Source of the DNA: JACKII01 sp963974445
GTDB lineage: Bacteria; Pseudomonadota; Alphaproteobacteria; Bin95
Direction of reading: 5' to 3'
Assembly: GCA_963974445.1 (NCBI GenBank)
Contig: CAXBDI010000060.1
Span: 1 to 22,948, forward strand
Length of the DNA: 22,948 nucleotides
Shown in pieces: positions 15,209 to 22,797 of the stretch. Position numbers and translations under genes: made by a program. The notes under the pieces were generated by a model that was not told the origin of the DNA, did no database searches, and worked only from the letters and a program-made list of their open reading frames with translations. Position 1 is the first letter of the stretch, and each line of letters begins with the position of its first letter.

Positions 15209-15745
15209 CTACCGCTTCAAAGACCCATCATGCATCCACGCCGCATGTTGAGGCGCGCGCTTGGTCTTGGACCATTCCTCCAGCATCGGCCATTTGACCT
15301 CGTCCAGCTTCTCCATCACGCCCTCAATGGGGGTGTTGACCGAGAGTTCGAGGCGGTGGCCGTTCGGGTCGAAGAAGTAGATCGACTGGAACAGCGTGTG
15401 ATCGGTCGGGCCGACGACGCTGATGCCATCCGCCTCCAGCTTGGCCTTGGCGGCGAGCAGTTCGTCCATGCTTTCGATCTCGAAGGCGATGTGCTGCACC
15501 CATTCCGGCGTGTTCTCGTCGCGGCCCATCGCGGGCTTGGTCGGCAGTTCGAAGAAGGCCAGAACATTGCCGGCGCCCGCATCCAGAAACACATGCATAT
15601 AGGGGTCGGGCTCTTTGGTGGAGGGCACCTGATTCTCGGCGAAGGCCAGTTGGTAGGTCATGCCCAGGTATTTCTCATACCACTCAACCGTCTGCTTGGC
15701 ATCTTTGCAGCGATACGCGACGTGGTGAATGCGCTTGATAGCCAT
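15209..15745 (-). CDS. VOC-family metalloenzyme (glyoxalase/dioxygenase type)
   Basis: A 178-residue vicinal-oxygen-chelate protein with two beta-alpha-beta-beta-beta modules. Candidate metal ligands are His8 (RIHHVAY), Glu66 (LAFFELP), His85 (VQHIAFE) and Glu133 (GHRLELSVN), the four-ligand pattern of lactoylglutathione lyases, fosfomycin-type enzymes and relatives. The last ~35 residues are an extra tail ending in KRAPQHAAWMHDGSLKR. A full AGGAGG (15755-15760 on the other strand) lies 9 bp before the start, so it is probably well translated. It is divergent from the M20 gene and converges on the LLM gene. Function within the superfamily is not clear. Confidence 0.88.
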   Translation of the reverse strand: MAIKRIHHVAYRCKDAKQTVEWYEKYLGMTYQLAFAENQVPSTKEPDPYMHVFLDAGAGNVLAFFELPTKPAMGRDENTPEWVQHIAFEIESMDELLAAKAKLEADGISVVGPTDHTLFQSIYFFDPNGHRLELSVNTPIEGVMEKLDEVKWPMLEEWSKTKRAPQHAAWMHDGSLKR

Positions 15746-15944
15746 CGGTTGGAACCTCCTCTAGCGGGCTCTGAATTGCTCTGGCGCGATTTTGATCGCT
15801 TTAACGGCTAGCCGACAAGCCCTATCTGAACATCGCTGGCAGAGCGTCACGCCCGACTAAGCGGCCTATGACTGGACCGAACGCGATAGGGCAGCCTACA
15901 TAGACCGTGCACCCTACATTTGTGAAAGAGGACTGAACCCGCTG
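15746..15944. promoter_or_regulatory. divergent intergenic region, VOC / M20 peptidase
   Basis: About 200 bp between two divergent starts, which must carry promoters for both. It includes the AGGAGG of the VOC gene, a GCGAT-TTTG-ATCGC mini-hairpin near 15787-15800, and AGAGGA near 15926-15931, a distant ribosome site for the peptidase gene. No clear -35/-10 pair, operator or GANTC site was recognised. Confidence 0.4.
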
Positions 15945-17339
15945 ATGAGCACCCGATTAGACGCGATTGCCCAAGCCCAAGCCCTGGTGGACGATGGCGC
16001 CTTCGAGGATGTCATGTCGACCTGGGTCGCAATCCCCTCAACCTCGCAGGAGCCAGAGCGACGCGAGGCACTAGATCAATACCTCCGCGAGGCCATCGTG
16101 CCGGCCATTGAGGCGCTGGGGTGCCATTGGGAGGTGCATGAGAACAGCGATCCAGTCGGCGGCCCCTTCCTGATTGCCGAGCGACATGAGAGCCCCGACC
16201 TGCAAACCGTTCTGCTCTACGGTCACGGCGATACGGTGCAGGGCCAGGACGACCGCTGGGACGATGACCGCGAGCCATGGGTGACGGCGGTGGAGGGCGA
16301 CCGGCTCTACGGACGCGGCACCGCCGACAACAAGGGCCAGCATTGCATCAACCTGCTGGCTTTACTGACGGTGTTGGAGACGCGCGGCAGCCTAGGCTTC
16401 AACCTGCGGGTGCTGATCGAGATGAGCGAGGAAGTCGGCTCCCGCGGCCTGCGCGAGTTCGCGACGGAGCAGAAAGACAAACTGGCCGCCGACGTGCTGA
16501 TTGCCTCCGACGGTCCGCGGCTGAAACCGGACCGGCCGACGGTGTTCCTCGGCTCGCGCGGTGTCGCGACCTTCAAGCTGTCGATCAACGCCCGGGAGGG
16601 CGCGCACCACTCCGGCAACTGGGGCGGCCTGCTCTCCAATCCCGGCACGCAATTGATGCACGCCATCGGCACTATCGTCGACCGGCGCGGCGCGATCCTG
16701 TTGGATGCGCTGAAACCGCCGCCGCTCTCCAACGCGCTGCGTACCGCCATCGCCGATTGCGAGGTGGATGGCGGGCCGGACGCACCGGAGATCGACCCGG
16801 AATGGGGCGAGCCCGGCATGACGCCTTGGGAGCGCGTGTTCGGTTGGAACACCTTCGAGGTGCTGGCCTTCGAGACCGGCACCCCGGCCAATCCGGTCAA
16901 CGCCGTGCCGCCGAACGCCACCGCCTACTGCCAGATCCGCTTCATCGCCGGCAGCGACCAAGCTGGCTTCGAGCAGGCAATCCGCGATCATCTGGAGGCC
17001 CAGGGCTTCGACATGGTGCAAGTCGAGGCGACGCGCATGGCTATGGCCGCCACTCGTACCGACCTGGAAAACCCCTGGGTGGAGCGCACGGTTGCCTCCC
17101 TGGCCGAAACCCTGGGCGCGCGTCCGGCGGTCCTGCCGAACCTCGGCGGCTCGATCCCTAACGATGTTTTTACCGACATTTTAGAGATGCCCACTATATG
17201 GGTGCCACATTCTTATGCAGGATGTAGTCAGCACGCGCCGAACGAGCACCTGCTGCTGCCCTTGGCTCGTGAAGGACTGGGAATAATGGCCGGCCTCTAT
17301 TGGGATATCGGCGCGATGGAACCGACGTCCAGGGAATAG
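15945..17339 (+). CDS. M20-family metallopeptidase (ArgE/DapE/CPG2 type)
   Basis: A 464-residue dinuclear-zinc hydrolase. Metal ligands and catalytic residues are easy to place: His94 and Asp96 in YGHGDTVQG, bridging Asp128 in GRGTADNKGQH, the general base pair Glu162-Glu163 in EMSEEVGSRG, Asp189 in ASDGPR, and a late His in the SQHAPNEH motif. The dimerisation domain begins near FKLSINAREGAHHSGNWGG. The length and the WDDDREPWV and NLGGSIPNDVF motifs fit the long-chain M20 dipeptidase or acylase group rather than DapE itself. No signal peptide is present. It hydrolyses an amide bond, but the substrate is not evident from the neighbours. Confidence 0.9.
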   Translation: MSTRLDAIAQAQALVDDGAFEDVMSTWVAIPSTSQEPERREALDQYLREAIVPAIEALGCHWEVHENSDPVGGPFLIAERHESPDLQTVLLYGHGDTVQGQDDRWDDDREPWVTAVEGDRLYGRGTADNKGQHCINLLALLTVLETRGSLGFNLRVLIEMSEEVGSRGLREFATEQKDKLAADVLIASDGPRLKPDRPTVFLGSRGVATFKLSINAREGAHHSGNWGGLLSNPGTQLMHAIGTIVDRRGAILLDALKPPPLSNALRTAIADCEVDGGPDAPEIDPEWGEPGMTPWERVFGWNTFEVLAFETGTPANPVNAVPPNATAYCQIRFIAGSDQAGFEQAIRDHLEAQGFDMVQVEATRMAMAATRTDLENPWVERTVASLAETLGARPAVLPNLGGSIPNDVFTDILEMPTIWVPHSYAGCSQHAPNEHLLLPLAREGLGIMAGLYWDIGAMEPTSRE

Positions 17340-17380
17340 GTTCAACCTAAGACAATTCCATTCGTTAACACCGGAACAAG

Positions 17381-17398
17381 GATTCGGCGTTAGGAGTC
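17381..17398 (+). promoter_or_regulatory. paired GANTC sites upstream of the histidine kinase
   Basis: GATTC (17381-17385) and GAGTC (17394-17398) lie 13 bp apart, about 60 bp before the likely kinase start. Elsewhere in this gene I find only one more site by eye. In alphaproteobacteria, GANTC pairs in promoters can make transcription depend on CcrM methylation state, often through GcrA. No full CtrA box (TTAA-N7-TTAA) is seen; a lone GTTAAC is at 17364-17369. The role is inferred. Confidence 0.35.
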
Positions 17399-17457
17399 AG
17401 ACCAGGAACAATGTGGCTCACGGACGCCGCGACAACAAACACCGACAGGGGTGGATC

Positions 17458-18624
17458 ATGGTCAGTTGGGACGAGTTGGTCGTACCAGCGGTATCGCAAA
17501 ACGACAATGCCGACGACGCACATTCATCGGTCATCGCAGACTGTTGGGAGGTGCTGAACGACTTGGATGTGGGCGTTGCGCTTTGGAACGAGCGCGGCAT
17601 CCTTCTGCACTGCAACGCCGTGTTTAAAGACGCTTTCAATGCAAACGCCAACGTCTGCCGGCCGGGCGCTGCGATTCAACAAATGCTGGTCATGTCTGGC
17701 CTTGAAACCGGAACCGCCGCGAGGGAGTGGGTCACGGAATTCCTGGAGGCACACCGCAACAGCGGCTCGGTCGAATGGCGCACACGGTCCGGCAAATGGC
17801 TGCACGCGCAGATTTGGCGCCGGTCCGATGGACACCGCCTGTGCCGGTTGCGCGATGTCTCGACCGAAAAGCGTCTGGAGCAGGAATGCCGCCAGTTGGC
17901 CCAGGTCTCGACGGCAGGATCGCCGATGGCCAAGGGGCTGGCGCACATGGGTCATGAATTGCGGACGCCGCTGAACGCCATCATGGGATTTTCCGACCTG
18001 ATCCGTTCGGAGGCCATCGGGCCGGTCGGCCACGCGAGCTATGCCGAGTATGCCCAAGATATCTATAACAGCGGCGCCGTTCTCCTGACCGCCGTCGACA
18101 GGATTTCCCTGCTGGTCAAGCTGGAAGCCGGGTTGATCCGGCCGCAATCGGTTGCTGTCCCGTGCAGTGCCATTGGCGCGAGCGCGGTGGAAGCTGTTCG
18201 CGTGATGGCCGACGAAGCCGGCGTCGATATCGTCGACGCAACCGGCGCGGAGCGGCACCAGGTATTTATCGACCGCGACCTGGCATCGTCGACCCTGGTC
18301 TACCTGCTGGAAAATGCGGTGGCCGCGACCCCTCCCGACGGTTCTGTCGATTTGCGCTGCCAGATGGACGAGGCTGGAGACGTCGTTTTCCGTGTCTGCG
18401 ACCGCGGCACCGGCATCGCGCCGGATCAATTGACCGCCATCCTCGAGCCATTCGTACGCCTCGACAGCGCCAATCCGCACTGCACCCCCGGCGTCGGCAT
18501 GGGGCTGCCGCTGGCAGACCGTACCGCCGAGTTGCTGACCTGCTCTATCGAATTGACGAGCGAGCCCGGCGCCGGAACCATCGCCGAACTGCGCATCCCC
18601 GCCGACCGCATCGTCGCCGAGTAA
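17458..18624 (+). CDS. soluble PAS-domain sensor histidine kinase
   Basis: A 388-residue kinase without membrane helices. A PAS domain (about 27-135) begins EVLNDLDVGVALWNERGILLHCN. The HisKA dimerisation helix carries the phospho-acceptor His166 in GHELRTPLNAIMGFSDLI, followed by IGP..H..YAEYAQDIYNSGAVLL, a pattern shared with the DivJ/PleC/PdhS-type kinases of alphaproteobacteria. The ATPase domain has LLENAVAATPPDG (N box), CDRGTGI (G1) and GVGMGLPLAD (G2). No receiver domain is attached and no response regulator gene lies in the window, so it is an orphan. The ATG at 17458, preceded by GGGGTGG, is preferred over an in-frame GTG at 17413. A cell-cycle or developmental role is possible but unproven. 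Confidence 0.88.
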   Translation: MVSWDELVVPAVSQNDNADDAHSSVIADCWEVLNDLDVGVALWNERGILLHCNAVFKDAFNANANVCRPGAAIQQMLVMSGLETGTAAREWVTEFLEAHRNSGSVEWRTRSGKWLHAQIWRRSDGHRLCRLRDVSTEKRLEQECRQLAQVSTAGSPMAKGLAHMGHELRTPLNAIMGFSDLIRSEAIGPVGHASYAEYAQDIYNSGAVLLTAVDRISLLVKLEAGLIRPQSVAVPCSAIGASAVEAVRVMADEAGVDIVDATGAERHQVFIDRDLASSTLVYLLENAVAATPPDGSVDLRCQMDEAGDVVFRVCDRGTGIAPDQLTAILEPFVRLDSANPHCTPGVGMGLPLADRTAELLTCSIELTSEPGAGTIAELRIPADRIVAE

Positions 18625-18688
18625 ATGTTTGCGTTGTTCCGTTAACACTCTGACCGCTATGCTCAACGTCCGGATTGAGAATTGCCGG

Positions 18689-18726
18689 TGCCGTTTGACC
18701 CGTGCGGCCGCCTCACACAAACGGCA
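18689..18726 (+). repeat. 9-bp inverted repeat after the kinase gene
   Basis: TGCCGTTTG (18689-18697) and CAAACGGCA (18718-18726) form a perfect inverted repeat with a 20-nt spacer that itself holds GCGGCCGC. There is no T-run, so a classical terminator is unlikely. It could be an operator for the hyuB promoter or an RNA hairpin closing the kinase message. Centre-to-centre arm spacing is 29 bp. Confidence 0.4.
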
Positions 18727-18743
18727 TCAAATGGCCACCTTCT

Positions 18744-18848
18744 GACAATTGCGAGGAGCCCTTGGGCGACATGACTATCCAGGAGTGCACGATGTTCGCC
18801 CATAGGCTGGCCTGGATTACTTCGCCCGCTGCGCGGACTCGCAATGAC
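18744..18848 (+). repeat. imperfect inverted-repeat element (dispersed-repeat type)
   Basis: The left arm (18744-18783) and right arm (18811-18848) are imperfect reverse complements of about 40 bp around a 27-nt centre. Matching blocks are ATTGCGAG with CTCGCAAT, GGGCGA with TCGCCC, and ATCCAGG with CCTGGAT. The sequence closely resembles the hairpin repeats of the GTCATTGCGAGG...GCAATCCAGG kind that are scattered between genes in many bacterial genomes. That likeness is from memory; copy number in this genome is unknown. It sits directly upstream of hyuB. Confidence 0.6.
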
Positions 18849-18902
18849 GGCGGCGAGTTGGGCGTTCCATGTAGCGCCATCGCCGGAGGTATCCTCACAT
18901 GA
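18771..18902 (+). CDS. possible 43-codon leader ORF, repeat-derived
   Basis: An ATG at 18771 opens a 43-codon frame whose TGA overlaps the hyuB ATG (ATGA at 18899-18902), the layout of a translationally coupled leader peptide. Most of its codons come from the inverted-repeat element, and the product (MTIQECTMFAHRL...) resembles no protein I know. It has no strong ribosome site of its own. It is listed because of the exact overlap; it may well be chance. Confidence 0.2.
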   Translation: MTIQECTMFAHRLAWITSPAARTRNDGGELGVPCSAIAGGILT

Positions 18903-20488
18903 CCCATGGCCTTGATCCGATTACCCTCGAAATCTTCTCCAACGCGCTACGCTCGATCACGGACGAGACGTTTATCGCGCTGATGAAGTCGTCCTATTCC
19001 ACCAATATCAAGGAGCGGCACGACCACTCCACCGCCATCATGGACGCCTGGGGGCGGCTGGTGGCGCAGGCGGAGAACTCGTTGCCGATCCATGTGGCCA
19101 GCATGGAAGGCCTGATGCGTTCGCTGCTGGCGAAGTATGGCGACGACATCCATGCGGGCGACCTGTTCCTGGCCAACGACCCGCACACCGCGGGCGGCAC
19201 GCATCTGCCGGATATCAACCTGGCGGTGCCGGTGTTCGCCGAGGGGCGGCTGGTCGGCTTCGTCGCCAACATCGCCCATCACGCCGACGTCGGCGGCATG
19301 GCCGCGGGCTCGATGTCCGGCGGCATGACCGAGATCTATCAGGAGGGCCTGCGCATTCCGGTGCTGCGCCTGTTCGACCGCGGCAAGCTCGACGACGAAT
19401 TGCTGGAGTTGATCTTGCTAAACGTCCGCCTGCCAATAGAGCGCCGCGGCGACTACTACGCCCAGATCGCCGCCTGCCGGCTGGGGGAGCGCCGAATGGG
19501 CGAGGTGATCCAGCGCTACGGCGCGTCGGCTGTCGCTTCCGGCATGGACCAGATCATCGAGCGCTCGGCGGAGCGGATGGCCGCCGCCCTCGCTCGCATT
19601 CCTGTCGGAGTCTACCGGTTCGAAGACGCCATGGACGACGACGGCGTCGGCAACGAGAATCTTGTCATCGCCGTTACAGTCACAGCGAAGGCCGGTAATG
19701 TGACCTTCGACTTTGCAGGCACCTGTCCGCAGACGCCCGGCAACGTCAACTGCACCCACAACGCGACCGTGGCCGCCGTCACCTATGCCATCAAGGCTTT
19801 GCTCGACCCGAACGCGCCGAACACCCAGGCGGTGATCGATTCGGTACAGGTGGACGCGCCCGAAGGTTGCCTGATCAATTGCGTCTTCCCGGCACCGGTC
19901 GCCGGCCGCGCTCACACCTGCCAACGCATCATCGACGTGGTGTTCGGGGCGCTGGCGCCCGCATTGCCGGAGCAGGTGACCGCCGCGCCGAACGGGGCGA
20001 ACACCATGGCGGTGTTCAGCGGCACCGACCCGCGCACCGGCCAAGGCTATGTCTATCTGGAGACCGTCGGCGGCGGCGGTGGAGCGCGCGCAACGAAGCA
20101 TGGCAAGGATGGCGTGCAGACCGGCATCACCAACACCTCCAACCTGCCGGTCGAGGCCATCGAACAGGAATACCCGCTGCTGGTCGAGGAATACGGGCTG
20201 GTGCCGAACTCCGGCGGCCGGGGCCAATTCAACGGCGGCCGCGGCATCCGGCGAGTGGTTAGGCCCGTGGGGCACACCTGCGTCTTCAACGGCGTGGGCG
20301 AGCGGTTTCTTCTGCAGCCGTGGGGCGTGTTCGGCGGCGAGGACGGCAAATCCGGCCGCTTCGCGTTGCGCGAGGCCGATGGCAGCGAGAAGGCGCTACC
20401 TCCCAAAACTGGCAACCTGACGCTGAAAGCCAATCAGGCCGCGATCTTCGAGAGCCCAGGCGCGGGGGGCTACGGCAAGGCGTCGTAA
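18899..20488 (+). CDS. hydantoinase B/oxoprolinase family subunit
   Basis: A 529-residue HyuB-type protein, the partner subunit in ATP-dependent N-methylhydantoinases, 5-oxoprolinase and acetone/acetophenone carboxylases. Family features are the start LDPITLEIFSNALRSITDE, then SSYSTNIKERHDHSTAIMD, GDLFLANDPHTAGGTHLPDINLAVPVF, ANIAHHADVGGMAAGSMSG and the C-terminal LPVEAIEQEYPLLVEEYGLVPNSGGRG..NGGRGIRR. His and Asp residues in NDPHTAGGTHLPD and HHAD probably bind metal. Length is normal for a separate B subunit. The ATG at 18899 has GGAGG about 8 bp upstream. Strikingly, no hyuA gene is present on either side within the window, so its ATPase partner must be elsewhere or it acts alone. The substrate cannot be named. 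Confidence 0.9.
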   Translation: MTHGLDPITLEIFSNALRSITDETFIALMKSSYSTNIKERHDHSTAIMDAWGRLVAQAENSLPIHVASMEGLMRSLLAKYGDDIHAGDLFLANDPHTAGGTHLPDINLAVPVFAEGRLVGFVANIAHHADVGGMAAGSMSGGMTEIYQEGLRIPVLRLFDRGKLDDELLELILLNVRLPIERRGDYYAQIAACRLGERRMGEVIQRYGASAVASGMDQIIERSAERMAAALARIPVGVYRFEDAMDDDGVGNENLVIAVTVTAKAGNVTFDFAGTCPQTPGNVNCTHNATVAAVTYAIKALLDPNAPNTQAVIDSVQVDAPEGCLINCVFPAPVAGRAHTCQRIIDVVFGALAPALPEQVTAAPNGANTMAVFSGTDPRTGQGYVYLETVGGGGGARATKHGKDGVQTGITNTSNLPVEAIEQEYPLLVEEYGLVPNSGGRGQFNGGRGIRRVVRPVGHTCVFNGVGERFLLQPWGVFGGEDGKSGRFALREADGSEKALPPKTGNLTLKANQAAIFESPGAGGYGKAS

Positions 20489-20537
20489 CACCTGTTTCCC
20501 GGCCGCCGCGAAGGCGTGAGCCGGGACCGCCTGATCT

Positions 20538-20566
20538 CGCGAACGCCGGCGGGAGCAGAGTTCGCG
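20538..20566 (+). repeat. 7-bp hairpin between hyuB and the GMC gene
   Basis: CGCGAAC (20538-20544) and GTTCGCG (20560-20566) pair around a 15-nt loop in the 208-bp gap after hyuB. There is no T-run, so it is at best a weak or Rho-assisted terminator. The rest of the gap shows no recognised promoter and no convincing ORF. Confidence 0.3.
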
Positions 20567-20666
20567 CGAAGATGGGGACTTCGGATGGCGGCTCCGCCAC
20601 CTCCGAGGACTATCAGGCGATTGCCCCTCCAACGCCTCCGTGCTTTGCTGTTGCCCGCCCGTTCAA

Positions 20667-20696
20667 ACGCTCGCCCGTCCCGGAGGACGCTCGCCC
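20667..20696 (+). repeat. 10-bp direct repeat flanking the GMC ribosome site
   Basis: ACGCTCGCCC occurs at 20667-20676 and again at 20687-20696, exactly 20 bp apart (about two helical turns), with the ribosome site CGGAGG (20681-20686) between them and the second copy ending at the ATG. It could be a regulator or RNA-binding site, or a chance duplication. Confidence 0.3.
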
Positions 20697-22307
20697 ATGT
20701 CCGAAGAACCCGTCGATGTACTGATCATTGGCGCCGGAGCCTCCGGCGCCGCCATGGCCTGGAGCCTGGCGGAGACCAAGATGCACATCGTCTGCCTGGA
20801 GCAGGGCGGCCTGATGAACCCGCTGGCATATCCCAGCACCGACCGGGATTGGGAGGCGCGGGCGCTCACCGATTTCGCCACTAACCCGAACGTGCGCGAC
20901 CTGCCGACCGACTACCCGATCAACGAGGACGACTCGCCGATCAAGGTGGCCAACTTCAACGGCGTCGGCGGCGGCACCGTTTTATACGCAGGCCACTTTC
21001 CGCGCTTTCACCCCAGCGATTTCCGGGTCAAGAGCCTGGACGGCGTCGCCGACGATTGGCCCATCGACTACAACCAACTCGCCCCCTACTACGCCGAGAA
21101 CGAACGGATGACTGGTGTCTCCGGTCTGGCGGGCGATCCGGCTTATCCGCAGGACAATGCCCACAAACTGCCGCCGCTGCCGCTCGGTCAATCCGGTGAG
21201 ATATTGGCCAAGGGCTTTAACAAGCTCGGCTGGCACTGGTGGCCCTCCGACACGGCGATCATCTCCGAAGACTATGACGGCCGGGCGCGCTGCATCAATC
21301 TGGGAGCCTGCGGAGCCGGTTGCGCGCAAGGGGCCAAGGGCAGCGCCGACGTCACCTACTGGCCGCACGCCCAGCGCGCCGGCGTTGAACTGCGCACCCG
21401 CTGCCGGGTGCGCGAGATCACGGTGGGTGCGGACGGTATGGCCACCGGCGCGATCTACTACGACGCCCACGGCCAGGAGCACGAGATCAAGGCGCATGTG
21501 GTGGTCATGGCCTGCAACGGCATCGGCACGCCGCGCATGCTGCTGAACTCCAAGTCGCCGCAACATCCGGATGGGCTGGCGAACAGCAGCGGTCTGGTCG
21601 GCAAGAACCTCATGTTCCATCCCTATGCCTGGATCCAGGGCATTTTCGACGAGGAAACCGACGGCTTTGCCGGGCCATTCAAGGCGATCCGCAGCCAGCA
21701 ATTCTACGAGACCGATCCCTCCCGCGATTTCGTTCGCGGCTACACTCTGGAAATCCAGCGCGGCGCGCCGCCGGTGCGCACGGCCCAGATCGGCCTGCGC
21801 CATGGCCGCATTCCCTGGGGCAAGGGCCATCACGAGGCCTACCGCCGGATGTTCAACCGCGTCACCGGCATGGTCGCAGTCTGCGAGGACCTGCCGGAGG
21901 AGCATAACCGCGTGACGCTCGACCCGGTGCTGAAAGACGGCGACGGCATCCCGGCACCAAAGCTCAGCTACACCCTCAGCGAGAACAGCCTGAAGATGCT
22001 GGACCATGGCGTTGCCCGGGCGACCGAGATCTTGCGGGCGGCGGGCGCGCACGACGTGCTCAGCGAGTCGCCGCTATCCTACGGCGGTTGGCACCTGATG
22101 GGCACAGCGCGGATGGGGACAGACCCTCGGCGCTCCGTCGTAAACGAGTGGGGCAGGGCGCACGATTGCCGCAACCTGTTCGTGATCGACGGCAGCGTGT
22201 TCGTGACCAGCGCCGGCCTGAACCCGACGAACACCATCCAGGCGCTGGCGCTGTACGTGGCGGATAAGATGAAATCCCGCCTCGCCGACGGCGTTCTGTT
22301 CGATTGA
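20697..22307 (+). CDS. GMC-family dehydrogenase, gluconate-2-dehydrogenase-like
   Basis: A 536-residue FAD-dependent GMC oxidoreductase. The FAD-binding Rossmann motif GAGASG is at residues 12-17, and the second FAD segment NGVGGGTVLYAG is at 88-99. The cysteine cluster Cys199, Cys205, Cys209 (ARCINLGACGAGC) is typical of the large subunit of membrane-bound gluconate, 2-ketogluconate and sorbitol dehydrogenases, where it may bind an Fe-S cluster. Catalytic His466 lies in GWHLMGTARMG and Asn509 in GLNPTNT. The start at 20697 is supported by CGGAGG (20681-20686) and places the Rossmann strand at the very N-terminus, so no export signal is seen. The subunit-3-like gene follows after 13 bp, forming a pair; substrate is a polyol, sugar acid or other alcohol. 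Confidence 0.92.
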   Translation: MSEEPVDVLIIGAGASGAAMAWSLAETKMHIVCLEQGGLMNPLAYPSTDRDWEARALTDFATNPNVRDLPTDYPINEDDSPIKVANFNGVGGGTVLYAGHFPRFHPSDFRVKSLDGVADDWPIDYNQLAPYYAENERMTGVSGLAGDPAYPQDNAHKLPPLPLGQSGEILAKGFNKLGWHWWPSDTAIISEDYDGRARCINLGACGAGCAQGAKGSADVTYWPHAQRAGVELRTRCRVREITVGADGMATGAIYYDAHGQEHEIKAHVVVMACNGIGTPRMLLNSKSPQHPDGLANSSGLVGKNLMFHPYAWIQGIFDEETDGFAGPFKAIRSQQFYETDPSRDFVRGYTLEIQRGAPPVRTAQIGLRHGRIPWGKGHHEAYRRMFNRVTGMVAVCEDLPEEHNRVTLDPVLKDGDGIPAPKLSYTLSENSLKMLDHGVARATEILRAAGAHDVLSESPLSYGGWHLMGTARMGTDPRRSVVNEWGRAHDCRNLFVIDGSVFVTSAGLNPTNTIQALALYVADKMKSRLADGVLFD

Positions 22308-22320
22308 AGGCGCAAGACCG

Positions 22321-22797
22321 ATGACCCACACTCCACCCACCGACGGCCATCTGCTGAACGAGACTGAATGGCTGACGCTGCGTGCGCTCGCCGACACTGT
22401 GATTCCGCCGAGCGAAGAATACGGCGTACCCGGCGCCGGCGATGAGGCGATCTGCAAGGACTTGGTGAAAACCGCCGGCAAGCGGCTGGCTCGCCTGATC
22501 GAGGCGTTGGAGGAGCTGAACCGTATGGCCGACGCTCAGGTAGGTTCGGACTTTGCGGCGCTCGGCGAGGAGCAGCGCGAGACCGTTGCGCTGGCTTTCC
22601 GCGCGGCGCATCCGGGCCACGCCCATCATGTCGAGATCCTGGCGAGCCAATGCTATTACCGTGATACGCGCGTTATGATCTCGCTCGGCATGGAGCCGCG
22701 TCCACCACATCCCCAGGGCTACGACATCAAGCAAGGCGACTGGTCGCTGCTCGACTTGGTACGGACACGGACGGCATTTCATCGGGCTGTCGAATAG
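22321..22797 (+). CDS. gluconate 2-dehydrogenase subunit 3-like protein
   Basis: A 158-residue member of the Gluconate_2-dh3 family, the small subunit that partners GMC dehydrogenases. The signature near the N-terminus is LNETEWLTLRALADTVIPPSEE.GVPGAGD (15-40), followed by helical segments with AALGEEQRETVALAFRA and the late YYRDTRVMISLGMEPRPPHPQGY. Classical gluconate dehydrogenase small subunits carry a Tat signal that exports the complex; this one begins directly with the mature-like region, and no twin-arginine is present. It is 13 bp downstream of the GMC gene with a weak GAAGG ribosome site, surely in the same operon. Probably needed for folding or stability of the flavoprotein. Confidence 0.85.
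   Translation: MTHTPPTDGHLLNETEWLTLRALADTVIPPSEEYGVPGAGDEAICKDLVKTAGKRLARLIEALEELNRMADAQVGSDFAALGEEQRETVALAFRAAHPGHAHHVEILASQCYYRDTRVMISLGMEPRPPHPQGYDIKQGDWSLLDLVRTRTAFHRAVE

Noticed and set aside
17524..18720. 398-codon open frame antisense to the histidine kinase
   Set aside because: It mirrors the kinase codons in a GC-rich gene, has no recognisable domain, and the + strand carries full kinase motifs.
19418..20275. 285-codon open frame antisense to hyuB
   Set aside because: No recognisable protein; explained by codon bias of hyuB on the other strand.
20489..20696. Possible small gene in the hyuB-GMC gap
   Set aside because: Frames here are GC-rich run-ons of the flanking genes with no own ribosome site or similarity.
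20982..22052. 356-codon open frame antisense to the GMC dehydrogenase
   Set aside because: Shadow of a GC-rich coding region; translation is low-complexity in character with no family motif.
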